A stretch of DNA of 64,000 nucleotides, from contig VXBM01001977.1 of NCBI GenBank assembly GCA_013400155.1, positions 1 to 64,000 on the forward strand, read 5' to 3'. The position numbers were made by a program, and so were the translations under genes. The notes under the pieces were generated by a model. It saw nothing but the letters and a program-made list of their open reading frames with translations. It was not told the DNA's origin and did no database searches. This DNA comes from Helopsaltes ochotensis. Taxonomy: Eukaryota; Chordata; Aves; Passeriformes; Locustellidae. Positions 34,838-45,958 of this stretch are shown piece after piece (positions within the stretch are counted from its first letter, which is position 1; the number at the start of each line of letters is the position of its first letter).

Positions 34838-35578
34838 TGTTGGGGTTGGAATTGTTTTTCCTGTTTTGTGGAATGTTCTTCCCCCACCTTGGTTGCTACG
34901 AGGCTGATCGCTGGATACTTGTGGGTACTTGGCCAAAACAAAAGAAGAAGGTACCACGAGGGCTGGGAAGCGCAGGTAAAAGAATGAGCCTGGGGACAGT
35001 TTTCGCGCTCTTGGTCCCAGCTTTCGGGGAGAGAGGACGGCTGCTGCTGCTTGCTGCCGAGGGAGTTCATTGCTGCTACCTGAGGAACCTGCATCGGCTC
35101 CTNNNNNNNNNNNNNNNNNNNNNNNNNNNNNNNNNNNNNNNNNNNNNNNNNNNNNNNNNNNNNNNNNNNNNNNNNNNNNNNNNNNNNNNNNNNNNNNNNN
35201 NNNNNNNNNNNNNNNNNNNNNNNNNNNNNNNNNNNNNNNNNNNNNNNNNNNNNNNNNNNNNNNNNNNNNNNNNNNNNNNNNNNNNNNNNNNNNNNNNNNN
35301 NNNNNNNNNNNNNNNNNNNNNNCCGCCGGACTCTGAAGCAAAACCTCTTAAGGTCTTTGGGTCTGTCTTACTGTTAGTGTTGTAGTAGTTATTGCTGTTT
35401 GTTTTGTCTTGTTATACATACTAGTAAAAAGAATTGTTATTCCTAATCCCATACTTCTGCCTTAGAAGCCTGTTTAATTTCCTAAATTATAATAATTTGG
35501 AGGAAGGGGATTCAAATTCTCCATTCCAAAGGGAGGTCCTGCCCTCCCTAGCAGATACCTGTCTTTCAAACCAAGACA
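34838..35578 (+). mobile_element. Solo LTR, ERVL-like, perfect 5-bp TSD, contains assembly gap
   Basis: Same family as 8817-9575, starting TGTTGGGGTTGGAATTG and ending CCAAGACA, with a perfect 5-bp duplication GATGC (34833-34837 and 35579-35583). It lies in YTHDC2 intron 22, antisense. The unknown bases replace the GC-rich centre. The two copies look nearly identical where both are readable, so this insertion is young. Confidence 0.92.
35103..35322. other. Assembly gap (220 N)
   Basis: Run of unknown bases inside the solo LTR. The equivalent GC-rich part of the copy at 8817-9575 is about 240 bp (9080-9320), so the gap hides LTR sequence only and its size is about right. Confidence 0.95.
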
Positions 35579-35687
35579 GATGCCTAGGCTGCTTTTAAAG
35601 TACTGAAAATTAGGAAAAGACATTTCTAAAATACATGATAGATTTTAGTATTCTTTTTTGTGAACTAGAAATTCAAAGTGATTTTAC

Positions 35688-35893
35688 CTTTTTATACTGA
35701 GATTGACCAAGAACAGAGGTAGGATGAAATCGCACTTTCTTCTCTTTTGGTTCAGTCAACACCAGACTCTCTCTGTCTACATGCACAAGATTGGGATACA
35801 TTCCAGCCACTAAGGCAGCTTTAATTACAGCCCAGTTCTCAGAGTTAGTATTAACATCTCTAATATCAGCTCCTCCTCTGGCTCTCACAAAAC
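35688..35893 (-). CDS. YTHDC2: YTHDC2 exon 22 (OB-fold region)
   Basis: GFVRARGGADIRDVNTNSEN, AALVAGMYPNLVHVDRE and KKVRFHPTSVL, the OB-fold of DEAH helicases. Donor AAG|GTAAAA. Intron 22 downstream carries a solo LTR and a CR1 tail. Confidence 0.95.
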
Positions 35894-36352
35894 CTGACAG
35901 GACAAAACAGTGCCATGTTAGCTTGTGTTTGGTTCTCAAAAGAAGTTTGAAAATAAAGGTGAAAATATATTACTTATTTGTTGCATTTTTCACCACTGCC
36001 AACCTTAACAGCACCAAGAAAAAACCATTACAATGAAATCCTTCCTGATAAGAGGTTTCATACTAACACAGAATACAATTATTTTCTACAATACAAAGAT
36101 ATTTCCTATGGGAATAGTTTACTTAAACATAAAAGTCCAAGGAAATTCATCTCAACAGTGGTAACTGAAGATGAGGGTGCTTTCAGTTAGATCAGCCGCA
36201 CTTCCTCATCTACACCACACCCTGCATGAATGTGTACATCAAGGGGTGTTTCAAATTAAGTAAGGAAAATTGCACCAGTGAACACAATTTTTGTTAAAAT
36301 TTCTAGATGCTTGACTTTAAAACAAGGTTAAATTTTTTTCCAAATTCTTTAC

Positions 36353-36479
36353 CCGAGGCTCTAAGCTGGCCAAGCAACTGTGTTCTCATTCCTACGATGA
36401 TTTCCATTGTGGCTTGGGATAGGAAGTTCTTTTCACAGAAGGCTCTCTCCCAGCCATCACTGCGTGCCTTCTGCCATGC
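36353..36479 (-). CDS. YTHDC2: YTHDC2 exon 21
   Basis: AWQKARSDGWERAFCEKNFL and MEIIVGMRTQLLGQLRAS. Acceptor TTTCAG, donor TCGG|GTAAAG. Confidence 0.93.
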
Positions 36480-36983
36480 CTGAAAACGTTTTTACATTTG
36501 CCTATTAATTTGATAAGTTAAAACTAAAAACTGAATTTTTAAACAAAAATGACATTTATGTCAATAAAATGAACCCAAAGCCCACTCTGAAAGTAAATGT
36601 ATTAAACTAGATTCTTTTTTTTTTCTGTTCAAGAATTATATTCTATTTACCCGTTCACTACAATGATTGTTATGTCAAGTTAAAATGATTAATTTAATAA
36701 AGATCATTACATTAAGATTATGACTCAGTTCTCAGAGTAGTAGGATGTAAAGAGGCACATTGTTGGAACATTCAGAATTTTGTAAGGTTTGAAAATATCA
36801 ACAAAACATACCACAAAAACTGTTCCCTCACAAATTTATGAGTCCAATACACAGGAAAGCCACTAGGCTAAAATAAAGTCTTCTCAAGGACTTAATCACA
36901 GTCTATCACCCTACATGCAAGTACATTATTTGCCTTGATTGGGTGATCTACTGTAATTAGTTGTCTCTGAAATGAAATACTAC

Positions 36984-37256
36984 CTGGAAAGCCCTGAGCA
37001 GGGCCATGTGGTCACTGAACGTCCCTGCAGCAAAACGCCTCCTGCACAGCATGGCTGCACGCTTTTGGGAGGCCAGCGTGGGCAGCACAAAAGGGTCTTG
37101 GTAGGCAAGAGCACAGGCGATTGTCAGAACAGGATCCAGGCACTTTAGAACTACAGCATACAACACCATTTTACCGAGGTGTGGCTCTACAGGTAATTCA
37201 GTGAGGTGATAACCAAGTTCAGTGAGATCTTCCCAAGGGTCCATGGCATCTATGGT
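36984..37256 (-). CDS. YTHDC2: YTHDC2 exon 20 (HA2)
   Basis: TIDAMDPWEDLTELGYHLTE, LPVEPHLGKMVLYAVVLKCL and FSDHMALLRAFQ, the longest HA2 exon, fully open. Acceptor AAACAG, donor CAG|GTAGTA. Confidence 0.95.
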
Positions 37257-37492
37257 CTGTTTATAAACAAACATATATACAAACAAACAAACAAACATAG
37301 GAGAAGGAGACAGGGACAGTGGAAAAAATCAATTTACAGTGAATGCAGAAATAATATGAATCCTGGACATTAACTAGCCTTGCTCCTGAACACTTAAAAA
37401 ACAAGTCAAACTGTTAATAGAGACAAGACTTTGAAGAACTCTCTTCCTTTGACATGGCAAAACACATCCCCACACACAAAATGAAAACAGAC

Positions 37493-37966
37493 TGTAGGAG
37501 AAGGGATTACAGGCGACCTCGCCCCTGATGAGTCACAGCTATATCCAATAAGGATCAGTGTGATGAAAGGGTGGGTTGGCTAGTCAGGGGAGTATCCTAG
37601 GAAAGGAAGAACTGAAGGAATGATTCAGAAGGACTGGAGGATGGGGCCAAACGGGAGAGAGAATTGCTGCTGTAAAGGGTCTGCTGTGAGGTCCAGTCTG
37701 GATCTGCAGTTAGAGCCTGCTGTTGGAGCCTGCAGTCAGAGTCTAGCAGGAAAAGCCTGTAGTCATGAGTCTGCAAGGGAAGCCTAGAGTGGAAGATTAC
37801 TATAGTAATCTATATATACTATATATATATATACTATAGTCAGTGAGCACTTGGAGTCAGGATGGCTGAGTAGTGAAGAAGAATTAACCAGGAACCTTTT
37901 CACGCTGATAAATATGAGTGTGTGTCTTGACTCATTTCAATCCCTAATGTGAGCCCTGCTGCGACA
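37493..37966 (+). mobile_element. Solo LTR with perfect 6-bp TSD in YTHDC2 intron 19
   Basis: A 474-bp element, TGTAGGAGAAGGG...GCTGCGACA, flanked by a perfect duplication ACAGAC (37487-37492 and 37967-37972). Its end resembles the other class II LTRs here (CAATCCCTAATGTGAGCC). It contains a perfect 16-bp palindrome GATTACTATAGTAATC (37795-37810) and a TA-rich stretch. A six-base duplication suggests class II. Confidence 0.85.
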
Positions 37967-38106
37967 ACAGACAATAAATAAAAATTCAAAATATCCTTAA
38001 GTAATCAAAAACAGCTTCAGTACAAACTGAAGTCAGTAAAATAGACTGCTACACCACAAATTTGGAATCAAACACAATTCCCATCTAAACCTATTGCTTT
38101 TCTGAC

Positions 38107-38226
38107 CTTAAGCATATGCACAGCATTTCTCACAGTTACACCAGGCGGAGGATCAGGAGCTTTCATAAGAAAGTCTACAATTGGACAATTAATTGGAGCC
38201 AGAAGTTTTGTGTACAAACAAATCTC
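38107..38226 (-). CDS. YTHDC2: YTHDC2 exon 19
   Basis: EICLYTKLLAPINCPIVDFL and MKAPDPPPGVTVRNAVHMLK, start of the HA2 (winged-helix/ratchet) region. Acceptor TTGCAG, donor AAG|GTCAGA. Confidence 0.93.
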
Positions 38227-38361
38227 CTGCAAGTTAAAAGGCAGAACAAAAAGATTACCAAGATTTAGAAACAACCCCCAAACACAGGATTTCTTGCAAC
38301 TAATGGTTTGGTTTGATGACATTACATTTTTTAAACTTCGAATTTCTAACTGAACACACAC

Positions 38362-38467
38362 CTGAAGCGGCATTCTTAGAAGTTCTGGAGATTGAAATTC
38401 CAACATATTCTGAAATCGGAGCCTGCTGAAGAGACGAAAACAGACTCCAGGCTGACGGCGCCCAGCC
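38362..38467 (-). CDS. YTHDC2: YTHDC2 exon 18
   Basis: AGRRQPGVCFRLFSRLRFQN and MLEFQSPELLRMPLQ. The motif VI tail AGRCRPG of other vertebrates reads AGRRQPG. Acceptor TGCAAG, donor CAG|GTGTGT. Confidence 0.88.
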
Positions 38468-38859
38468 CTTGCAAAATAAAATATGGAAAGTTATGAAAAT
38501 TAGGATTTCTTTCTAAAAACAAAACCAAAAGCCAACAAAGAGACACAGAAACTTAGGATGGAAAAGTAGAATTGAGACATTAATTGCAAAGAATTAAGGA
38601 TTTTAGGAAAAATTAAGATTATGGTTGCTGAGTGAGGTGAAGTAGAAAGATAAGCTTTTAACTTATTGCTTGTCAACTTTATCTTTGTGTAACTGTGCTT
38701 GTAATGAAAAACTGAATGTAGTAAATAGGACACAAGATAGGTGCAAACTTCCCATTTGAAGGATCCATTGAACACAGGAAACTGTAAGTTCTACTAAGGA
38801 TTCAGTTGCCAAGTATGCATTGAAAAAGTAGAAAGATCGGAACGAGGAAGACTCATTTT

Positions 38860-39154
38860 ACTTCCTCATTTCTGGTGACCTCTCCCCAGAATGGACTCCC
38901 AACTCATTTCAGGGAACAAACTATACATGCTTAATAGCCTTTTTGCCAATTAGCATACGAAGCAGAGAAGAGGAAGTGACAGAGGTATGAATATGCATTT
39001 GTATTTTGTGTATTCAACACTTTTGTAAATAAAAGGCTTTGTAATTATCGGTAAAATTCTAGTGCATATTGGGAGTGATCCCACGTGCTGCCTGGCGTCG
39101 TAATAAACATACACTTTCTAATTTTAGACTGTTAGAGAGTCTTTGTCTGTCACA
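38860..39154 (+). mobile_element. Probable LTR 3' portion in YTHDC2 intron 17
   Basis: Has AATAAA at 39102-39107 followed by a U5-like tail ending CTTTGTCTGTCACA, and an upstream TAAATAAAAGGC. The left boundary and a target-site duplication were not found. Confidence 0.5.
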
Positions 39155-39990
39155 GTTGGATATTGATATTAGATCGATATTCATATTTCAATAACTCATA
39201 AACAGTTCTATGAACAAAAGTGTTGTTAAGTGTAAGACAGACACAAAATGAGAGTTTTACAATCATGGATTATTTTTGAGAGTGTGGCAATTTTTTACTG
39301 TAATTTTGACCCAACACTGAGAAATCTCCAAAAAGAAAAACAAGGTTATCTAAGTAAAGTGCTGTCGGTCTAGGACCAGTCCAAATCTCCATCATCCTTT
39401 GCTGTAAGGAAATCTATGTTACAAACTTCATTTCTTCCCCCCACATCCCCCAAACAGAAGAGACCCTTGGAGTGAAAGGAAGAATAAAGATTAAATAACC
39501 TGGGAGTGAAGAGACAGAGACAGCAAATTCTCACATTCATGCACAAACACCTGTAGCTTAATGCCAATATGATTAAACAGGCATTTGTTGCTACATAAAC
39601 TTCTGAGCCCTCACCCACGGTGTTGGGAAGAGCGTGATCATGGCCTGTTAAGTCATGGATAGTCTGGAAAAAGTGTAATAGGCAGTCCTCTGCCCACAGA
39701 CAAGGTGGAAATACCCACTGGACACTGTGACTGCTGATGCTACATGGGACAAAGAGGAAGGAGAAAAAATTAATGGGGGGGGAAAAAACCTCTGGCAAAT
39801 GCCTGATCACTTTTCTACAACTTGGGAAATGATTCCAAGGAAATACATACTGACCCCTACTTGTCTGCAGAGAATGAGTGTTGGCCATTGTCCAACATGA
39901 CAGAAACAGTTATTATGTTGTGTGCTTTAGTCTCAACATACAGGGCAGTGGATATCTGAAAAATGAAAATCAGTATGAGGCATTTCATAC

Positions 39991-40073
39991 CTGCCTTTTC
40001 TCTGGATAGCACTGGCTTTTGAAATCCACCCCATTTTAAGCATTGTAACACGACTCAGTGCATCAAAAGACTT
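39991..40073 (-). CDS. YTHDC2: YTHDC2 exon 17 (motif VI start)
   Basis: KSFDALSRVTMLKMGWISKA then SAIQRKGR. Two substitutions relative to human in the middle. Weak acceptor CTGATAG, donor GCAG|GTATGA. Confidence 0.88.
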
Positions 40074-40996
40074 CTATCAGAACAAAGAAAGAAACATAAA
40101 CTGAAGACTGAATAGGGTACATGAAATAAAAGTTACTACTTATTTAAACTACCAACAGAAGTTTTCTAAAAAGTATGAAACAGTAATATATACAGCAGCC
40201 TCTGGCACAATTGTATCCATTTAGTTTCAAGTGTATTTATTATGGTATCTCCTTTGCAGTATCTTTGCGCTACACAGTTTTTGAAATTAAACTTTTTCTA
40301 GTCAATAGGTAATTGCAAGTCAGTAAAAGATACGTCAGATCTGTGTTCTGAGATATCACAAAGTAAGAAAAAATACATTATTATACTGAATAAAGTCTTC
40401 CTTTTTATCTCACTTGGAAATGACCTACTTAGGTCATTGATTTTCTTAGACTGATGTAAAACTACAAAAAAAAGTTTGTTTTATGAGAACTTCAGAAATT
40501 TGGTGTCCCTATCGCCTATGAAATCCAATTTAATTTTCCGAGCCATGCACTAGGTCTTAAATTGCCTTATTATGTTATCTCACTTTTCTTGAACAAATAA
40601 TTTGGGAATGGGCACTCAACACACCAAAAAAGTACTTAAAACCTTAATGGAATATTTTTGGACATGATACAATTGTAAGACAAAAGGAACTCCCACTCTT
40701 CTCTAAGTTTCAGGAAGGTGATGGTCTAAACTGAAGACCGTTTTAAAAATCCAACACAAATAGTAAATTACAAAAGAAAAACATACATCAACCTACATTA
40801 GCTTTTACAGGGTTTTAGACAGCTATTTACAGTATTTGTCTTAAAGCAAATGGATGCTGAAACTTTTCAGTGGGGTTTGTTGCCTGACAGGCACTTGCTC
40901 TCAGCCTACTGTAAAATAATAATAAAAAAAAAGTTCTGCAAAATTTATGAACTGTGTGTTTTAGAATCACATTAGGAAAATTTAAGGCAGTCATAC

Positions 40997-41077
40997 CTCT
41001 TTCATCTTGCTTGAGTCAATGACAAACACAACATCATTGACTGTTATGCTGGTTTCTGCAATATTAGTAGAAAGAAT
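40997..41077 (-). CDS. YTHDC2: YTHDC2 exon 16 (motif V)
   Basis: ILSTNIAETSITVNDVVFVI then D-S-S-K. The nearly invariant DSG of DEAH helicases is DSS here. Acceptor TTACAG, donor GAG|GTATGA. Confidence 0.9.
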
Positions 41078-41175
41078 CTGTAAAGAAAAAACCAAACCCA
41101 GCAAAACTATAGTAACTGTTAAAGCAAAGGCAAAATAGATAATTTAGGCATCTGACAAAGTTTTCTGATACTTGC

Positions 41176-41263
41176 AATTTTGCGAATACCAGAAGGTGGA
41201 GTTTCAAGCACTTTCTTCTGATCCAAAGTCTGCACACTTGAATGAAGCATGAAAACTTGGTAT
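41176..41263 (-). CDS. YTHDC2: YTHDC2 exon 15, followed by a GC donor
   Basis: YQVFMLHSSVQTLDQKKVLE and PPSGIRKI. The exon ends ATT|GCAAGT: a GC-AG intron with an otherwise perfect donor consensus, required by phase and by the next exon (ILSTNIAETS). Confidence 0.85.
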
Positions 41264-41340
41264 CTAATGCAAGACAAAAAGCACATTTTTAAGGATCCTT
41301 AAAAGAAGCAATGAAAAGCCACAGAAACGTAAAGTTTTAC

Positions 41341-41437
41341 CTGTGGGCATTTTCAGCAAATCTCTTGTCATCAAAAAGAATACGGTCTCTCAGGCTCACT
41401 ATTTCATCATACCCAGGAAGAAATATTAAAATTGCTC
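41341..41437 (-). CDS. YTHDC2: YTHDC2 exon 14 (RecA2 start)
   Basis: AILIFLPGYDEIVSLRDRIL and DDKRFAEN. LIFLPG is helicase motif IV-like. Acceptor TTTTAG, donor ACAG|GTAAAA. Confidence 0.92.
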
Positions 41438-41618
41438 CTAAAAAGGAAGTGGGTTTGCAAAGTTAACACAAAGTTAAAAAAAGAAAATTCAAACATGCTT
41501 CAGTGCCATGTAGACTAGAACTCATAAGGTTTTAACTTTTCGGGATTTCTGAAAAAAGAGCATTATTCATCAAAGCCAAATCCACAACAATTCACAGGGA
41601 ATGTGCATATTTACCTAC

Positions 41619-41797
41619 CTGCATCACAACTACGACAAATGCTGTGAAGTAAGTGCATTATCAGATCCAGATCCACTTTTTCGTCATCAAAACTGTGATA
41701 ATAAGCTGTCAGTAGTTCTCTGTCCTCTGCACTAAGGTCACTACCACTTTTTTGGACCAGGGAACTTTCATCCAGATTTCCAAATCCGAATGAAGCA
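41619..41797 (-). CDS. YTHDC2: YTHDC2 exon 13
   Basis: GFGNLDESSLVQKSGSDLSA, then FDDEKVDLDLIMHLLHSICR and CDAG. Acceptor TTACAG, donor GCAG|GTAGGT. Confidence 0.93.
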
Positions 41798-42607
41798 CTG
41801 TAATACAAAAATACACAGATCAGAGTCAAGGCTGCCCCCTTTGGGTTTGCATTCAGCCATCAACTCAAACTTCGATTAAGACCAACATGACTATGACTTG
41901 ACCAACATGACTTGAATTCTAATTTTTAAGTGTAGCAGAAGAGAATCACTGTACTATTACTGTTCACTGATTTAAATGTTAACCGACAAAGCATGCCACT
42001 TCATTTTTTAGTGTTAACTGTAGTTTTCTTAAACTTGAAACACAAGCATAAGCAAATGGAAGTATAAAGATACTTCTCATTTATCTGTTCAAGAAAAAAT
42101 ATTTAAAAGATACGTATTCTCCAAATATTTCCCACTAGCAGAAACTACACTAAGAGAAATTATAAGAAATATAACCTTTACAAAACACTACCTCAATTAT
42201 GATTAAGTGTAAATTAATCAAAAAAATCATTCTTGAATGGCCTAGTGTAACGTTTCTTCTATAAAGTTTCTTTGATATGTCTATTATGTATAAACAATAT
42301 ACAGATTAAAAGACAACGATTTGTTTCCAAAGAAAGCATGTGAAAATAAAATGGTACGTGGTATAGAATCAGCAAGTTGTGCAAACACAATATGATACTG
42401 AGTACAAACTTTTTTGTTGTTTGTTTTTGAAGTATTTCTATTCTCAAAAAAAAAGGTAATGCTATTTAGTCGGGATTTTACAGCACAAAAAGCTAAAACC
42501 TGTTCTGATTAACAAAACCTGTTCTGATTAAATTAAAAGAACACAAACCTCAAATTTCCCTTCACCATGCTATACAATTTTCTTTCTGCAAAGCAGTTAC
42601 AGCTTAC

Positions 42608-42673
42608 CTGTAGGATTCCAGCAGATCAACAACCTCTGTCTGTCCAAAGCGCCTAGCCCAGTCCACAGCCATC
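42608..42673 (-). CDS. YTHDC2: YTHDC2 exon 12 (ankyrin 2)
   Basis: MAVDWARRFGQTEVVDLLES, a conserved ankyrin helix pair, open in the ancestral frame. Acceptor TTTCAG, donor ACAG|GTAAGC. It is read out of frame if the exon 11 deletion is real. Confidence 0.88.
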
Positions 42674-43654
42674 CTGAAAGAGTTGCATATGTATTTTTAT
42701 TAGATCTTTCACTTCAAAAGATGAATATGAATAGCACATCAGGTGAGGACACAACTGACACCAGACTTTGGTATCCATTTCTGTATTGTTATCAGTACTG
42801 TTATTGTTGGATCTGCAACTTCCCATTTGAAAGTGCTTGAATAGGTGTTAACAGCTATCTGATTTTTAGATAACTGCAGTTCTCTACCACAAAAGAATGA
42901 CAGTTTTACACAGTTTTACCTGCAAACATGCACAAGGAAATGCAGAGGAAGAATGTGTCATTCCTTTAAAAAGCCCATACTAAGGTACAGAGATCAGACC
43001 TGTCTGTTTGCAGTACCCTTTAAGTCATCCCAAAAAAAGTCACACCCCAGGCATTTTTGCATCAAAATGTGGGAAAACTTTAGGCTATTCCATGTCTTTC
43101 AGAATCTGTCCTCCTCACAAGGCAATTCAGTTTTATCTTTAAACTGCATTCCTTCCCAAGTTTTTCAAGTGTTAGTACCAAATGTCAGATTCTTGGAATC
43201 CTAATTCTTACCCTTCCTACAATTATTTACTCTACTTCCCTGTTTATATGAAGACATACTTCATAACCACAAGACTTGAGTTTTTACAGATTCACAGATA
43301 TTTTTACATGCTACAACATATTTAGAAACATAAGACAAAGATCTCCTAATATAAGTAATTCCATGAAAATAAGAATTGTCAAACATTTTGGTCCAATTCA
43401 GTAATTACGGTTTTTCTGCTAATCAGTGTCTTAAATAAAACCTATTGAAACCAGGTTTATAGCCCATAATCAAGACCATGTAATTATGAAATCAATTTAG
43501 AATTTACAGAAAACAATCAAAATCTATAGTTCCTATAGCAATGTGATAAGTTAGCAAATTAATTTAGGTGTTATAGAATTTTCTTTTTCTCTCCTAGGAG
43601 ATAGAAATAGATTTATTGACAAATAAATCTATCTTTTGGTTTTTCTGTTTTTAC

Positions 43655-43780
43655 CAGCCATTGGATGATTTGCAGTGGATACTTGCTCCATACTGATCAG
43701 CTGTTCTACTTGACTCAAAAAGCCTCTCCCCGAAGCAATCATCAGTGCGGTCGCACTGGTTTCACTGTGCCTATAATCAA
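43655..43780 (-). pseudogene. YTHDC2: YTHDC2 exon 11 (ankyrin 1), one-base deletion
   Basis: VDYRHSETSATALMIASGRG and QVEQLISM read as expected. After ATG the sequence is GAGCAAG instead of the expected GGAGCAAG, so one G (plus-strand C, near 43688-43689) is missing and the remaining ankyrin residues shift frame. The exon is 126 nt where 127 is required by the TG|G tryptophan split with exon 12. A run of about 23 A (plus strand) supplies the pyrimidine tract upstream. Confidence 0.8.
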
Positions 43781-43790
43781 CTGAGAAGTA

Positions 43791-43812
43791 AAAAAAAAAA
43801 AAAAAAAAAAAA
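43791..43812. repeat. Homopolymer A/T run at exon 11 acceptor
   Basis: Over twenty consecutive A on the plus strand, ten bases from the exon 11 acceptor, read as poly-T in the transcript. Homopolymers of this length are prone to sequencing error, though the exon 11 deletion itself lies 100 bp away. Confidence 0.9.
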
Positions 43813-44132
43813 TCAGCAAAGGAAATGTTATTTCTTAATCTAAATATAGTACAAATATTGCTTTCAAATTCCACCCCAAAGAGAATTTGTTTCCTCACTT
43901 TATCTTTGCAGTCAGTTCATGTGAATTCCACATTTTAGAATCACACCTCTGTAAATACTTCAAAACAACAACTAAATAAACAACTCATTAATTCTGTTAC
44001 TCCTATCCATTTTTTTCCGTAGGCATCAGAATGCAAAGGTAACAACACCTGAAACTGGAGATAAAAGTGGCCATAGAAATTTAAATAAATTTGAGGTTGC
44101 TTTTTTCTTATGTAATAGCACAAGAAACTTAC

Positions 44133-44268
44133 CACTGACATTTTCAGTTAAAATAAGATGGAACACCTGAGCAAAGGAATCAATATCTTTATGCAACCAG
44201 ATGTCAGAAAGACAGGAATCCATTTCTTTTACTATCCACGGTTCAAGGCAATTCACATCTTTTTCAGT
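44133..44268 (-). CDS. YTHDC2: YTHDC2 exon 10
   Basis: NCLEPWIVKEMDSCLSDIWL and FAQVFHLILTENVS, leading into the ankyrin insert. Acceptor CTTCAG, donor AGTG|GTAAGT. Confidence 0.92.
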
Positions 44269-44653
44269 CTGAAGATAAAAAACAATATTGAAAGATTAAT
44301 CTCTTCCAAGAGTTGTCCTTATTCTCATACATTATTCACAAAGACTTTGAATGGTTAGTTTTTGCAGCAGCAATCAGAAATCCCACACTCAGGTATCAGT
44401 TAATGCATTGATTGTGTCATATGGAAGTACTCACACCATGACAGTCGAGCCATTTGACTGAGGAAAAGTTGTGTACACTCACCATAACTGAAGAACACAC
44501 TTCAGCTAGAGCAGTTTATCCTAATAAAGTAATCTTTAAAAATACATTAATATCCTGAGAGACTCTACAGCAGTATCTTTAGAAAACAGATTTTAAATAG
44601 CTAATAGAATAACACAAATATAAAGATTTCTTCCAACAAAAGGAAAAACTTAC

Positions 44654-44802
44654 CAGTTGATTAAATACTGTGTCACCACCATCATCCAACCATTTGTACT
44701 CTTCATTTGCCCTTGGAACTGATTTTTGTCTCTGAGATGTCAGTTTGTTAGTGTTTTCTTGAGCTGAACACCACTCAGCAAGAGTGTTCTTCTGTTTCTC
44801 TT
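44654..44802 (-). CDS. YTHDC2: YTHDC2 exon 9
   Basis: EEKQKNTLAEWCSAQEN ... EYKWLDDGGDTVFNQL, the acidic insert of RecA1. Acceptor TTCTAG, donor CTG|GTAAGT. Confidence 0.9.
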
Positions 44803-45850
44803 CTAGAATGCAAAGTATTCCCCAAGAATGTTTTAGAATCATCTTTACTGTCCATTATTTTCTACTAAAAAACAGTTATAGCAGGTCAAAGTTCTACCTA
44901 TTCAATTTCTTTTATTTAATCTAGAATGCTAGACCAGTCCAATATGACATGTTTAAGGGTCCCCAAAGTGCACCACTGCAAACAAGGGCTATAAGACAAA
45001 GGCAAAATCCAACATTTTGGTGTTTAACCCCGCCAAGCCTCCATTGTTCCAAACTACTGCATTCAAAGGAGCTTCCTTAGTAATTCCCTTCTACATAATC
45101 TCAGCCCAGATCTTTCTCCAGAAGTGGAATGCTGAAGACAAGTGATACAGTCCCTTGCATGTACAACTTACTTTTGTAGACAAGTGGAAGAAACAGTAAA
45201 AAACACCAGTGTCTTAACTGAACTCTTCTATCTCCAGTGAACAGAGATGGGCACTGTGATAAATATCCAGTTAGGACTGTATGTTATAGCTTTGGGATTT
45301 GCATTTTTAAAATTTTTTCTTTCAACAAGCACTAGGATCATTACTTTCAGTTGCCAGGAAAACTTCTGAAGTAGTATCTACTACATTAAATGACAACCAA
45401 TAATGTTCAGCTCAAGAGTGTTAAGGCTTATAAAAAATACATCCATGCCTGAAGAATGCAGTGAACAATGTTACTAAAGGGAACATGTACATTTTGTGCA
45501 AGATGTACAAAATCCTGCTGGCTTTAATTTGCATCCAATGCATCTTTAGTGTTCATGTGGGCAGAGTCCCCAACTATATGTAACTCTAAACCATAATAAT
45601 TAGAAAAAATATGACATTTATCAACTGAAAGCAAAAAGAATGCAACCACTGAATCTAAGTGATTTTTTTTCTTTATTTGCATAAACTATTTTAATAACAT
45701 AAATACTGAGAGCTTAAAGATACTTGCTGTCATCTAATCACATCTCATTTAATCGCCTGACTTTGGAATTTTAACAGAAAATAATCCTGTTAATTGTTTG
45801 TTCAATCAATGATTCTCATTGCCAACCTTACAATTAAGAAGTCCACCAAC

Positions 45851-45958
45851 CTTGCTGCTTCTCTTTTTTGTACTTTACCATCTCTTTGTTTGTATACCCA
45901 GTGCTTCGTAAAATGTCCTCCAGAAACATCTCTTTAACTTCAAAAGGTCTTCCTTGGA
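45851..45958 (-). CDS. YTHDC2: YTHDC2 exon 8
   Basis: QGRPFEVKEMFLEDILRSTG and NKEMVKYKKEKQQ. Acceptor TTTTAG; donor CAAG|GTTGGT is weak but phase-consistent. Confidence 0.9.
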
